From Flagellimonas_A sp039592695 (GTDB taxonomy: Bacteria; Bacteroidota; Bacteroidia; Flavobacteriales; Flavobacteriaceae): a stretch of DNA of 64,000 nucleotides. A program made the translations under genes and the position numbers. Below, one piece after another: positions 34,317 to 41,425 of this stretch. The notes under the pieces are model-generated. The model saw only the letters and a list, made by a program, of their open reading frames with translations. It was not told the origin of the DNA and did not search any database. The stretch is from positions 248,001 through 312,000 of the forward strand of contig NZ_JBBUTK010000002.1 of the NCBI RefSeq assembly GCF_039592695.1, given 5' to 3'. Position 1 is the first letter of the stretch, and each line of letters begins with the position of its first letter.

Positions 34317-35648
34317 TTATTGATTGAGTACGTTTTCTAATGTTGTTTTTCCATTGATGACATTGACCATTGATTGTAGGTATTCTTGTTGGGCACTGTA
34401 CAATTGGGTCTGGGCCTGTCTGAGCTCGAAGCTGGTCGCAATGCCCTCTGAGTATTTTATTTGGTTTTTGTTTTCAATACGTTCTGCCAATCTGAGATTG
34501 TCCTTTGAAGTATCGTATTCTTCGATAGCCAAGATATAATCGCTTTTGGCATTTTCAAGCTGTAACCGAATTTGCTGTTCGGCTTCGGTAAGTTGGGTCT
34601 TTGCCTTTTCAAAGGCAATCTTTGCCCGTTGCGTGCTGGCACTTCTTCTGAAAGAGCTAAATATGGGTATGTTCAAGTCTACCCCGAAAGTTGAAAAGCC
34701 AAACCAATCTTGGCCACTATCAAAAAATGTAAATTGGTCGCCAAATGAGAGGCCACCGTAATTGATAAAGGCATTCAATGTCGGAAGTGCACGGCTTTTA
34801 GCCAATTTCAGTTCGTAATACCGCTGTTCGTTCAGATTTTGAACAATTTTGTAATCAACATTGTTCTCAATGTTGAAACTGGTATCGAGAAGCCCCAAAT
34901 CGATTTTTTTATGCGTGAGATCATCGAGGTCTTCGGTCAGTTCAGTCTGATTTTCAATAGGAAGCCCCATCATCAGATTCAGCATTTGAAGTGTAATATC
35001 TTCAAGTCTTCTCGCATTTTTCAACTGGTTGTCTACAGAAGAAAGCGTGATTTGCAATTGGTCAACGCTCTCTTCATCTCCAAGACCGTTCTCAAAGATT
35101 TTTTTGGTCTCAAAAAGGTTCTTTTCAAGCGTTTCTTTGTTCTTTTCAAAAATGTCAACACTCTCTTGGGCCAATAGCACATTACCATAGGCTTCGGTCA
35201 CCGACCGTCGAACATCCAAATCGGATTTTTCTTTGTTGTTCTGGCTAAACCTTAAAAAAGCTTGTGTGGCTTGTACGCCCACAATGTAGGAACCGTCAAA
35301 AATTTGTTGGCGCAGTGTGCCTGTAGCCGACATTTGTTGGGGTTGCCCAAAAACGACCTCAACAAAAGTGCCTGGGTCACCTCCGGCAATTTCCCCGGGA
35401 AGCTGCACTACCTGCTGTTTCAATTGATTTTGATAGCTTACGGCTCCACTGATTTGTGGCAATCCGTCAGCGATGACCTCCCATTTTTGTTTTTGGGCAT
35501 CCACTAAATCCCTGCTGGCATTGATGGCATTGTAATTATGCTCCAAGGCGTAGGCTACGGCTTCATCAAGGCTGAATTGGGCAGGTTCTTCTTGCGAAAG
35601 CCCCAACCATGGTATGATCAAAAGTGTACTTAAGATGATTGTTCGCAT
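34317..35648 (-). CDS. TolC family outer-membrane efflux protein
   Basis: A 443-residue outer-membrane channel with a signal peptide (ends GLSQEE). It has the two-fold repeated long-helix pattern of TolC: SLDEAVAYALEHNYNAINA at the N terminus and ATSFELRQAQTQLYSAQQEY near the C terminus, with heptad-rich helices between. Three subunits would form a channel-tunnel for the RND pump encoded downstream. It begins immediately after the tetR stop codon, with no gap. Confidence 0.94.
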   Translation of the reverse strand: MRTIILSTLLIIPWLGLSQEEPAQFSLDEAVAYALEHNYNAINASRDLVDAQKQKWEVIADGLPQISGAVSYQNQLKQQVVQLPGEIAGGDPGTFVEVVFGQPQQMSATGTLRQQIFDGSYIVGVQATQAFLRFSQNNKEKSDLDVRRSVTEAYGNVLLAQESVDIFEKNKETLEKNLFETKKIFENGLGDEESVDQLQITLSSVDNQLKNARRLEDITLQMLNLMMGLPIENQTELTEDLDDLTHKKIDLGLLDTSFNIENNVDYKIVQNLNEQRYYELKLAKSRALPTLNAFINYGGLSFGDQFTFFDSGQDWFGFSTFGVDLNIPIFSSFRRSASTQRAKIAFEKAKTQLTEAEQQIRLQLENAKSDYILAIEEYDTSKDNLRLAERIENKNQIKYSEGIATSFELRQAQTQLYSAQQEYLQSMVNVINGKTTLENVLNQ

Positions 35649-36254
35649 TTATTCTTGGTTTGAATTGATGATTGAGTTTAATATTTTCCGACCCTTTGGG
35701 GTGACGATGCCCCTTAGATGATATTCAAGATAATAGTCTTCAAGCGCTACTTTGGTAAACATGCTACTAGGAAAAAGATCGTGATCGCCCAAACTTATGG
35801 CACCTGAAAAATAGATGCGGGAGACAAACTGTACATTCAGGTTTTCTCGATAAATTCCGATTTCTATTCCTCGCTCTATATTATCCACCACGCATTCTTG
35901 CATTACCTCGAACTCTTTTTTCTTCAAGGTTTCGAAAAGCCTTGGATAGTATTTTTGTAGCTGGTACTGTGGAGAGGCTTTTTCATCCTTAAGGTGAGAC
36001 ATTACAAATTTTTTTATCTCATAAAGCTCTTCTATAGGATTTTTTTTAAGGGAAACGATATGGTCAATACCATTCGATATCACACAAAAAAGATTCATCG
36101 TGCTTTCTTCGACCAATCTGGTCTTGTTTTCAAAATGACTGTATATGGTCTTCTTCGAAATGCCCATTTCATGGGCAAGATCATCCATGGTCACACTTTT
36201 GAAGCCAAGGTTCAAGAACAAGTCCGTCGCTTTTTGTAAAATCTCTTCTTTCAT
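35649..36254 (-). CDS. TetR/AcrR family transcriptional regulator
   Basis: A 201-residue repressor. The N-terminal helix-turn-helix is complete (FKSVTMDDLAHEMGISKKTIYSHF, residues about 19-42, quoted here in part as MGISKKTIYSHF), and the rest is the helical ligand and dimer domain. It is the first gene of the operon that it probably controls. A perfect inverted repeat covers the promoter directly upstream, so the protein is likely autoregulatory and releases on binding a toxic ligand. The start codon lies only about 10 bp behind the -7 box, so the mRNA is nearly leaderless. Confidence 0.93.
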   Translation of the reverse strand: MKEEILQKATDLFLNLGFKSVTMDDLAHEMGISKKTIYSHFENKTRLVEESTMNLFCVISNGIDHIVSLKKNPIEELYEIKKFVMSHLKDEKASPQYQLQKYYPRLFETLKKKEFEVMQECVVDNIERGIEIGIYRENLNVQFVSRIYFSGAISLGDHDLFPSSMFTKVALEDYYLEYHLRGIVTPKGRKILNSIINSNQE

Positions 36255-36264
36255 AATCGGGCGA

Positions 36265-36305
36265 CAAATCTAACATGGAAACTTTAGAAACAAAAAAAGT
36301 TTCCA
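36265..36305 (-). promoter_or_regulatory. Promoter and TetR-type operator of the efflux operon
   Basis: On the minus strand the -33 TTTG (36294-36291) and -7 TAGATTTG (36272-36265) are 18 bp apart, an exact Bacteroidetes promoter. TGGAAACTTT at 36276-36285 and its perfect inverse AAAGTTTCCA at 36296-36305, with a 10-bp spacer, span the -33 box and the spacer. Repressor bound here would block RNA polymerase. Confidence 0.85.
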
Positions 36306-36446
36306 AAGTTTTACTTTTTTTTAACATTGCCCTTGTATTGCTACGAATTTCATTTGAAATGACGAGGAAAAAGAATGTAATTGGACCGAGTTGTGAATTT
36401 TTTGTTTGAAACGGAGAAAAATCCACTGAACGGTATCTCTTGAATT

Positions 36447-36887
36447 CTACTCTGGGTTGTTTTCTCCTTTTTCATCTTCCTCCTTTTTTTTGTTCACATA
36501 CTCTTGAAAGGCTTGTTCGCCTTCTTTTTCCCAGAATTCATCATATAGTTTCCACTCAGAGAAATCCCTCCGCAGTGAACCGCACTTTTCAGATGAGCGA
36601 AAGCGCTGTTTAGATTTTCTTTTTCCGCTGCGCTTGCCAGGTCCTCCATTGCCGAAGCCAAAGAAAAATTTGGCCAATAATAACAGTCCCAGTGCCTGCC
36701 AGTACCCGATGGTGACAAGGCCGAACAAATCGGGCATCAACCAGTTCCAAAGTTGCATGACCACATAACCGGCGAGCAATATCAGCAACACGACGATGAC
36801 GACCATGAAGAATACTTTAAATGCCGAAGAGACGTAGTGTTCCATTTTTCGTTCCATTCTTCTTTCAATTTTAGCTTTATGTTCCAT
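36447..36887 (-). CDS. Membrane protein paired with ECF sigma factor
   Basis: A 146-residue protein. It has a basic amphipathic N terminus (HKAKIERRMERKMEHY), two hydrophobic helices (about 23-46 and 55-76), a Gly-rich loop GFGNGGPGKRSGKRK and a charged C-terminal tail. The gene starts 6 bp after the sigma-factor stop codon. This sigma plus two-helix protein pair is common in Flavobacteria, where the second protein may act as an anti-sigma or envelope sensor; no classical zinc anti-sigma motif is present. The role is therefore inferred from position. Confidence 0.75.
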   Translation of the reverse strand: MEHKAKIERRMERKMEHYVSSAFKVFFMVVIVVLLILLAGYVVMQLWNWLMPDLFGLVTIGYWQALGLLLLAKFFFGFGNGGPGKRSGKRKSKQRFRSSEKCGSLRRDFSEWKLYDEFWEKEGEQAFQEYVNKKKEEDEKGENNPE

Positions 36888-36893
36888 ATCTTT

Positions 36894-37424
36894 TTATTTC
36901 AATTTTTCTGTTTCCAAATGTTTTACCAGTAATGAGACCGCCCTGTGCCTTCGTGACATGAGCGTACCGGGCGAGATGCCCGTTTGTTCGGCGATCTCCC
37001 GATAGGTATATCCTTCAAAATCGACAGCAATAATAATATCACGGTACATGGGCTTCAATCGCCGAATGTGGTGTTTCAGTTTGTTCTTTAGGTTTTCAGA
37101 ATATTCTACCGTATTGCCGTAAAAAAGCTCTGCAAATTCAGTCCAAAGATTTTCTACATGGTTTTCTTCGCTTATTCTTTTCTTTTTGGTACGCATGACG
37201 TCGATGATTCTGTTTTTTACCGATCGGTACACAAAACCGGCAATGTTGTCTATAGGAGAAGGGTCAAACCTTGAAAAGAGTTTCAGGGCCACATCTTGTA
37301 TAATGTCTTCAGCTTCACTCTCGACCGTACTGTCTATACGCGAGTTGACATACCCTTTGAGCGCTTGGTACTCGTCGGTAAAAAAGTCAGACAGTTGTTT
37401 TTGGTTTTCCCTTTCCCAATTCAT
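36894..37424 (-). CDS. ECF-type RNA polymerase sigma factor
   Basis: A 176-residue sigma-70 factor of the extracytoplasmic type. Region 2 has SEAEDIIQDVALKLFSRF and the -10-binding helix following it (AGFVYRSVKNRIIDVMR); region 4 has LKPMYRDIIIAVDFEGYTYREIAEQ and then GISPGTLMSRRHRAVS as the -35-binding helix-turn-helix. The linker between them is longer than usual, with an acidic NLWTEFAELFYG segment. It probably controls its own operon with the membrane protein behind it. Envelope stress is a likely signal but is not shown by the sequence. Confidence 0.92.
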   Translation of the reverse strand: MNWERENQKQLSDFFTDEYQALKGYVNSRIDSTVESEAEDIIQDVALKLFSRFDPSPIDNIAGFVYRSVKNRIIDVMRTKKKRISEENHVENLWTEFAELFYGNTVEYSENLKNKLKHHIRRLKPMYRDIIIAVDFEGYTYREIAEQTGISPGTLMSRRHRAVSLLVKHLETEKLK

Positions 37425-37587
37425 TTGACAGCTTTTATGCCGGTCTTCAGTGATAAAGACGATGATTTTGAAACCTATTGCATTTTTTCTTCAATAATTT
37501 GTCACCGTTTACAATAATATGTTGCAAATATTGGGGTTGTGCCGATGAATTTCGTTGACCCATGTTAAGATTTTAAAGGGTACAGTG

Positions 37588-37595
37588 TATTTTTG
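37588..37595 (+). promoter_or_regulatory. Candidate -7 box for polyprenyl synthase
   Basis: TATTTTTG matches TAnnTTTG and lies 3 bp before the 160-nt leader element. Transcription should start at or within a few bases of the first base of that element (37599). It is the same octamer as the one before the dxs leader. A TTG -33 element is not obvious. Confidence 0.5.
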
Positions 37596-37598
37596 AAT

Positions 37599-37758
37599 GA
37601 ACTCATTTTAGCTTTTTGGATTGAAGCGAAAATTAATGGTCTTGTGCTCAGGTGACGGATTTTTTGAGTTGCATGGCAGAGCTACGGAAAGAAAAAAAGA
37701 CAAAGAATGAGTGCAAGAACACAATTTTTTAGCCAATTGAAAAAGTTTAAACGAGTTC
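37599..37758 (+). promoter_or_regulatory. 160-nt structured leader element, copy upstream of polyprenyl synthase
   Basis: This second copy of the element at 19592-19751 has the same length and the same orientation to its gene, ending 4 nt before the start codon at 37763. Its ends, GAACTCATTTTAGCTTTTT and AAAAAGTTTAAACGAGTTC, pair over most of 19 positions. The central GAGTTGCATGGCAGAGCTAC core differs from the other copy by one base, and that change (A to G) keeps its hairpin through a G-U pair. The divergent arms pair internally: TCTTGTGCTCA with TGAGTGCAAGA, 11 pairs with two G-U. The pairing register differs from the dxs copy, so covariation is suggestive only. It would form the mRNA leader; regulation of translation or early termination is inferred. 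Confidence 0.65.
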
Positions 37759-37762
37759 AAAG

Positions 37763-38743
37763 ATGAGCATGCTTTCCATAGAAGAATATCGAGGTATTTT
37801 CCTTCAGTATTTACCCACCCAAAACGAAGTACGAGAACCTAAAAATCTGTATCGACCCGTTTCGTATATAATGGATTTGGGCGGAAAGCGGCTGCGCCCC
37901 ATCTTGACCTTGATGGCAGCCGATTTTTTTGGAGGAAATAGCTCGGATGCCCTGCCTGCGGCCATGGCAGTTGAGGTATTTCACAATTTCTCTTTGGTAC
38001 ACGATGATATTATGGACGATGCCCCACTGCGACGGGGGAAACCGACCGTTCACGAAAAGTGGGATGTCAATACGGGCATTCTCTCTGGCGATGCGATGTT
38101 GATTCAAGCCTATCGTCATTTGGAAGCCTATAAGGGTGCCATGCTGCAACAATTGTTCGAAATCTTCAATAAAACGGCCATTGAAGTATGTGAAGGGCAG
38201 CAACATGATATCGATTTTGAGACCAGAAATGACGTGACCATTGATGAATACCTCAAGATGATTGAGTACAAAACCTCTATTTTGGTGGCTGCAGCTTTAA
38301 AAATGGGTGCGATTGTGGCCGGAGCGGATGAAGAAAACCAAAATTTAATCTACGGGTTCGGGCGCAATCTCGGAATCGCTTTTCAACTGCAAGATGATTA
38401 TTTGGATGCCTTTGGCGACCCAGAAAAATTCGGTAAACAGGTTGGGGGCGATATCATTGAGAACAAAAAAACCTTTTTGTATCTAAAGGCGATGCAATTG
38501 GCCCAAAAGAGTGAACAAAGAACATTACTTGACTTGTTTACGATACAACCAGAAGATACCGACACAAAAATTAAAACGGTAAAGGCAATTTTTGAGAAAA
38601 GCGGAGCGGTAGCAGCAATAAAGACTGAAATTGAATCGTATACCGAAAAAGCATTTTCTGCGCTTGAGAGAATCGATGCCGATGAAAAAGACAGGCAGCT
38701 ATTCAAGGGTTTTGGCCTAAACTTGATGCAGAGAACCGTTTAG
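37763..38743 (+). CDS. Polyprenyl diphosphate synthase
   Basis: A 326-residue all-helical prenyltransferase that extends allylic diphosphates with isopentenyl diphosphate. The first Asp-rich motif is DDIMD (81-85) in HNFSLVHDDIMDDAPLRRG; the second is LQDDYLDAFGD near residue 210; GGKRLRP (40-46) binds the diphosphate. It is probably the octaprenyl-type enzyme for menaquinone side chains, or a geranylgeranyl synthase for carotenoids; chain length is not certain. The 160-nt leader shared with dxs precedes it. Its present stop codon TAG uses the first base of a MITE insertion. Confidence 0.93.
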   Translation: MSMLSIEEYRGIFLQYLPTQNEVREPKNLYRPVSYIMDLGGKRLRPILTLMAADFFGGNSSDALPAAMAVEVFHNFSLVHDDIMDDAPLRRGKPTVHEKWDVNTGILSGDAMLIQAYRHLEAYKGAMLQQLFEIFNKTAIEVCEGQQHDIDFETRNDVTIDEYLKMIEYKTSILVAAALKMGAIVAGADEENQNLIYGFGRNLGIAFQLQDDYLDAFGDPEKFGKQVGGDIIENKKTFLYLKAMQLAQKSEQRTLLDLFTIQPEDTDTKIKTVKAIFEKSGAVAAIKTEIESYTEKAFSALERIDADEKDRQLFKGFGLNLMQRTV

Positions 38744-38903
38744 AGCCTGTTTAAGAATTTGTCACTTGTTTTCTTATGCTCCTTTTTGCGCCTTATCTCG
38801 TTAAAATTTTGAGCCATAACTATGGCTATGCTTAAAAATTTTGCCTCATAATGCATCAAAAATGCACTATAATATTTCCAATCACAAATTCTTAAACAGG
38901 CTC
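38743..38903. mobile_element. 161-bp MITE with perfect 20-bp terminal inverted repeats
   Basis: GAGCCTGTTTAAGAATTTGT at 38743-38762 is perfectly inverted at 38884-38903. TTA flanks both ends (38740-38742 and 38904-38906) as a 3-bp target duplication. There is no coding sequence inside, but there is an internal hairpin, AGCCATAACTATGGCT, near the middle. GAG termini and a TNA target are, as I recall, features of IS5-superfamily (IS1031-type) elements, so a transposase supplied elsewhere may move it. Removing the element and one TTA restores TTAA, in which the stop codons of the two convergent genes overlap. Confidence 0.88.
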
Positions 38904-39785
38904 TTAATTCTGGGTGATACTGATTGAAAAATTGTCAATGTATAGTACCAAATCCTCGGCATCTGGGTTGGCGGTCGCACCGATTTGAACACGCTCATAC
39001 ACCACAGGTTGTTGCAGCTCAAAGTCAATATCATTTTCTGCAAAAATCGCTCTGAACACGTCGGCATTGGGCAAGTTCATGGCCGACTCAGAAAGCACTT
39101 GTTGGTTGTTGATGAACAATTCATTGCTGCCATTGTTCTCAGTAGAAAGCATCATTTGCCAACGAACGGTCACCCATTCCCGCCTGGGGAATTGAAATGA
39201 AGTTTGGGATAGCGTGGTGCCCGCTATTTTTCCTCTTTCGATGGAAAGGTAGTCGTTACCGCCCGACATTACCAGGCGAACCCCGGGGCATTTGTTGTCA
39301 CCATCGACCGAAGGGTCTGCATCAACGCTTGGATCCCAGCATGAACAACATTCCAGATCAATCAAAAACAGGTTTTCAATATTGGCATCAGAATCGATGT
39401 AGAAATCTGCTTCAATGATCACGATGCTGTTTTCAGGGGCCATAAATCCGCCCTTTTCAATATCGGCCTTTGAAAGAATTTCGTTGGACTGCTTTGATTC
39501 GATGATGAGGGATTGCTGCCCCTCGCTGGCTTGTACCGTAGAAAGTGATAAAGTGTTCTCTGCACCATTCGGACTGATAATCTGGGTGGTGCTCCACCGT
39601 GAGCCATCCTGCGGGAACAAATCCATAAAATCATCGGTACCGGTCTCAAAACCGTCTTGAAATTGAAAATTGACCGGTTGCTCTTCCATTTCTGGAGGTG
39701 TATCAGAATCCGAAGAGCAGGAAAGTGCCATAATCGCTACAACAGATAGGATAGCATGACGAATAATGGATGGTTTTATCTTCAT
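38904..39785 (-). CDS. Lipoprotein with jelly-roll (LamG/polysaccharide-lyase-like) domain
   Basis: A 293-residue lipoprotein; the leader ends MALSC with a lipobox Cys followed by an acidic linker. The rest is beta-rich and looks like a concanavalin-type jelly roll: FQDGFETGTDDF at its start, IVIIEADFYIDSDANIENLF, REWVTVRWQMMLSTENNGSN and a final LVLYIDNFSISIT. An acidic, Cys-rich insertion (ECCSCWDPSVDADPSVDGDN) may bind calcium or form disulfides. Heparin-lyase-like and LamG proteins share this shape, so glycan binding at the cell surface is plausible, but no catalytic motif is recognised. Its stop codon comes from the MITE target duplication. Confidence 0.7.
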   Translation of the reverse strand: MKIKPSIIRHAILSVVAIMALSCSSDSDTPPEMEEQPVNFQFQDGFETGTDDFMDLFPQDGSRWSTTQIISPNGAENTLSLSTVQASEGQQSLIIESKQSNEILSKADIEKGGFMAPENSIVIIEADFYIDSDANIENLFLIDLECCSCWDPSVDADPSVDGDNKCPGVRLVMSGGNDYLSIERGKIAGTTLSQTSFQFPRREWVTVRWQMMLSTENNGSNELFINNQQVLSESAMNLPNADVFRAIFAENDIDFELQQPVVYERVQIGATANPDAEDLVLYIDNFSISITQN

Positions 39786-39860
39786 AGTACTTTTAACGTA
39801 AATTGATGGGATAGATTGTGGCCATCAAGACATTTAGAAGGACAGAATCAGCTCATAAAG

Positions 39861-40066
39861 CTCCCTCAGACCTATCTGAGAGGAGGAATTTTAATTGTCC
39901 CCTGAAAGGGACAGCCCGTCTAAGACGGACAGGGGTGTAAGAACTGACTTTATTTTATGAACACCCACATCTGCCTGTTCGGCAGACTTGAAATAGGAGG
40001 TTGAAAGCAACCCCTCCGTCTGCTGACTACTCGTCAGCATCCACCTCCCCTCAACTGAGGGGAGGA
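39861..40066. repeat. Hairpin-rich intergenic repeats downstream of crtY
   Basis: The gap between the jelly-roll lipoprotein and crtY has several compact palindromes: CTCCCTCAGA/TCTGAGAGGAG, GTCCCCTGAAAGGGAC, CCGTCTAAGACGG, TCTGCC/GGCAGA, TGCTGAC/GTCAGCA, and at the right end CCTCCCCTCA/TGAGGGGAGG. The last ends at the crtY stop codon. No gene is supported. The type resembles the gaps at 41297-41415 and 50101-50230. Confidence 0.7.
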
Positions 40067-40067
40067 G

Positions 40068-41210
40068 CTATGTGAAAATTCTTCTAAAAAGGGCTTTGAT
40101 AAATGGTCCTTTTGGGCATGCCCACATGACCTTCAGGTCTTCCCAAAATGAGGTGTCTTCGTCGAGAAATTGTAAGACGAGCTGGGAGTTTCTTTTTTTG
40201 AACAAGGATTCAAAAACTCGGCTTCCCAAGTGGTTGTGTTGATAAAGCACATCCAAAAACAAAAGGTCATAAAACCAAAAGCGGTTTTTTCGAGGGAATT
40301 TTGAAAGCGGTTTGCTTGCTTTGAGATATTCAATCAGTTTGTCCACTTTCTTAGTGGAATTGTAAAAAGTAAATCCCGTACTGGCCTTGGCCCAACCCCC
40401 TGCAATTCCGATTTTCAGGATGCGGTCAGAATTTCCTTTTGAAAAATCAAAACATGTCATGGGAATATTGCCCTGTTCAGTATCCAAAATTTTATAATCG
40501 CCAGCATTTAAATTTTTCAAATACGTTTTGATGGCCGTTTCATACTCCTCTTTTGCCAATACAGTTTCAGAGAACAGAGTGTATTCGACTAGGGCTTCGG
40601 TTTCAGAAAAGGGCAACACATACATGAACCGGGTATTTCTTTTTTGGGGAATGGAAAAATCCATAAACGTAGCGGTTTTTGTATCAAAAACAGGCTGTTC
40701 CGTTTTGACGAACCACCCCAGAAAATGTTGTTGCAAAACGGGAAATTTTGATTGTTTCTTGAGCTCACGATAATCAAAACGACTGTCAAAAACCTGTCTT
40801 CCTGAGTAGACATTATTTTTTCCTTGGACAGTAGCTGAACCATCATTTTCTTGAATGGCGAGGATTTCATCTTGCAAATGGGTAATATTTTGGTGTGAAG
40901 CTATCCTCTCAAAATAGTGTGTGTAAAAATCTATCCCCCGGAGCATTTTGTAAATGTAGGGAGCGATGGTCTGGTTGAGGCTTATTTCTTGACTCACAAA
41001 ATGGATGTAGGGCCATGTTTGGTGGAGTATATCCTCAAACTGTCCTTCCCCTTTTTCCCAAAAGCACCAGGTACGGTCGTTTTGATTCTTTAGATTTTTG
41101 TCGATAAGCAGAATGGATTTATCCCCAAAGAAACCATCGTTGCCCATGGCATCTGCCAATAGCAATCCGGAAGCCCCGGCACCGATGATGATATAGTCGT
41201 AGGTGGGCAT
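40068..41210 (-). CDS. crtY: Lycopene cyclase (CrtY family)
   Basis: A 380-residue flavoprotein-like enzyme that closes the end rings of lycopene to form beta-carotene. The start at 41210 places the dinucleotide motif IIIGAGASGLLLADA at residues 6-20, as expected; an upstream start would add 20 unrelated residues. NDRTWCFWEKGEG follows, a lycopene-cyclase hallmark, and IGIAGGWAKASTGFTFYNS is the conserved C-terminal flavin-binding block. No other crt genes are in the window. It is flanked on both sides by hairpin-rich repeats. The product fits zeaxanthin or related carotenoid synthesis in yellow Flavobacteria. Confidence 0.92.
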   Translation of the reverse strand: MPTYDYIIIGAGASGLLLADAMGNDGFFGDKSILLIDKNLKNQNDRTWCFWEKGEGQFEDILHQTWPYIHFVSQEISLNQTIAPYIYKMLRGIDFYTHYFERIASHQNITHLQDEILAIQENDGSATVQGKNNVYSGRQVFDSRFDYRELKKQSKFPVLQQHFLGWFVKTEQPVFDTKTATFMDFSIPQKRNTRFMYVLPFSETEALVEYTLFSETVLAKEEYETAIKTYLKNLNAGDYKILDTEQGNIPMTCFDFSKGNSDRILKIGIAGGWAKASTGFTFYNSTKKVDKLIEYLKASKPLSKFPRKNRFWFYDLLFLDVLYQHNHLGSRVFESLFKKRNSQLVLQFLDEDTSFWEDLKVMWACPKGPFIKALFRRIFT

Positions 41211-41296
41211 TGTGTAAAAATAAGTAAAGCCCACCAAAGGCTGGGTTTCGGATGCCGATTCTTGGCACAAGCCTGACAGGTCTTCTCACTGTAAAA

Positions 41297-41415
41297 CTCC
41301 TTCCCTTGGCCAAGGGAAGGTGGATTTTGACAAAGTCAAAAGACGGAAGGGATTGTTTTCAAACCTTTCCGCCCTCATTTCATTCGGACACCTTTTCTTG
41401 ACCAGGGAAAGCAGC
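41297..41415. repeat. Dispersed repeat unit upstream of crtY
   Basis: A perfect palindrome at 41299-41320 (CCTTCCCTTGG and its inverse) leads a unit with GGTGGATTTT, GACGGAAGGGATT and CCAGGGAAAG, in the same order as at 10419-10535. It lies between crtY and the TonB-receptor gene, both on the minus strand. The remainder of this 215-bp gap shows nothing else. Confidence 0.65.
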
Positions 41416-41425
41416 CTTTCGTTTG

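Noticed and set aside
39861..40066. Possible CRISPR-like array
   Set aside because: The palindromes differ from each other in sequence and spacing; there are no equal repeats with unique spacers and no cas genes.
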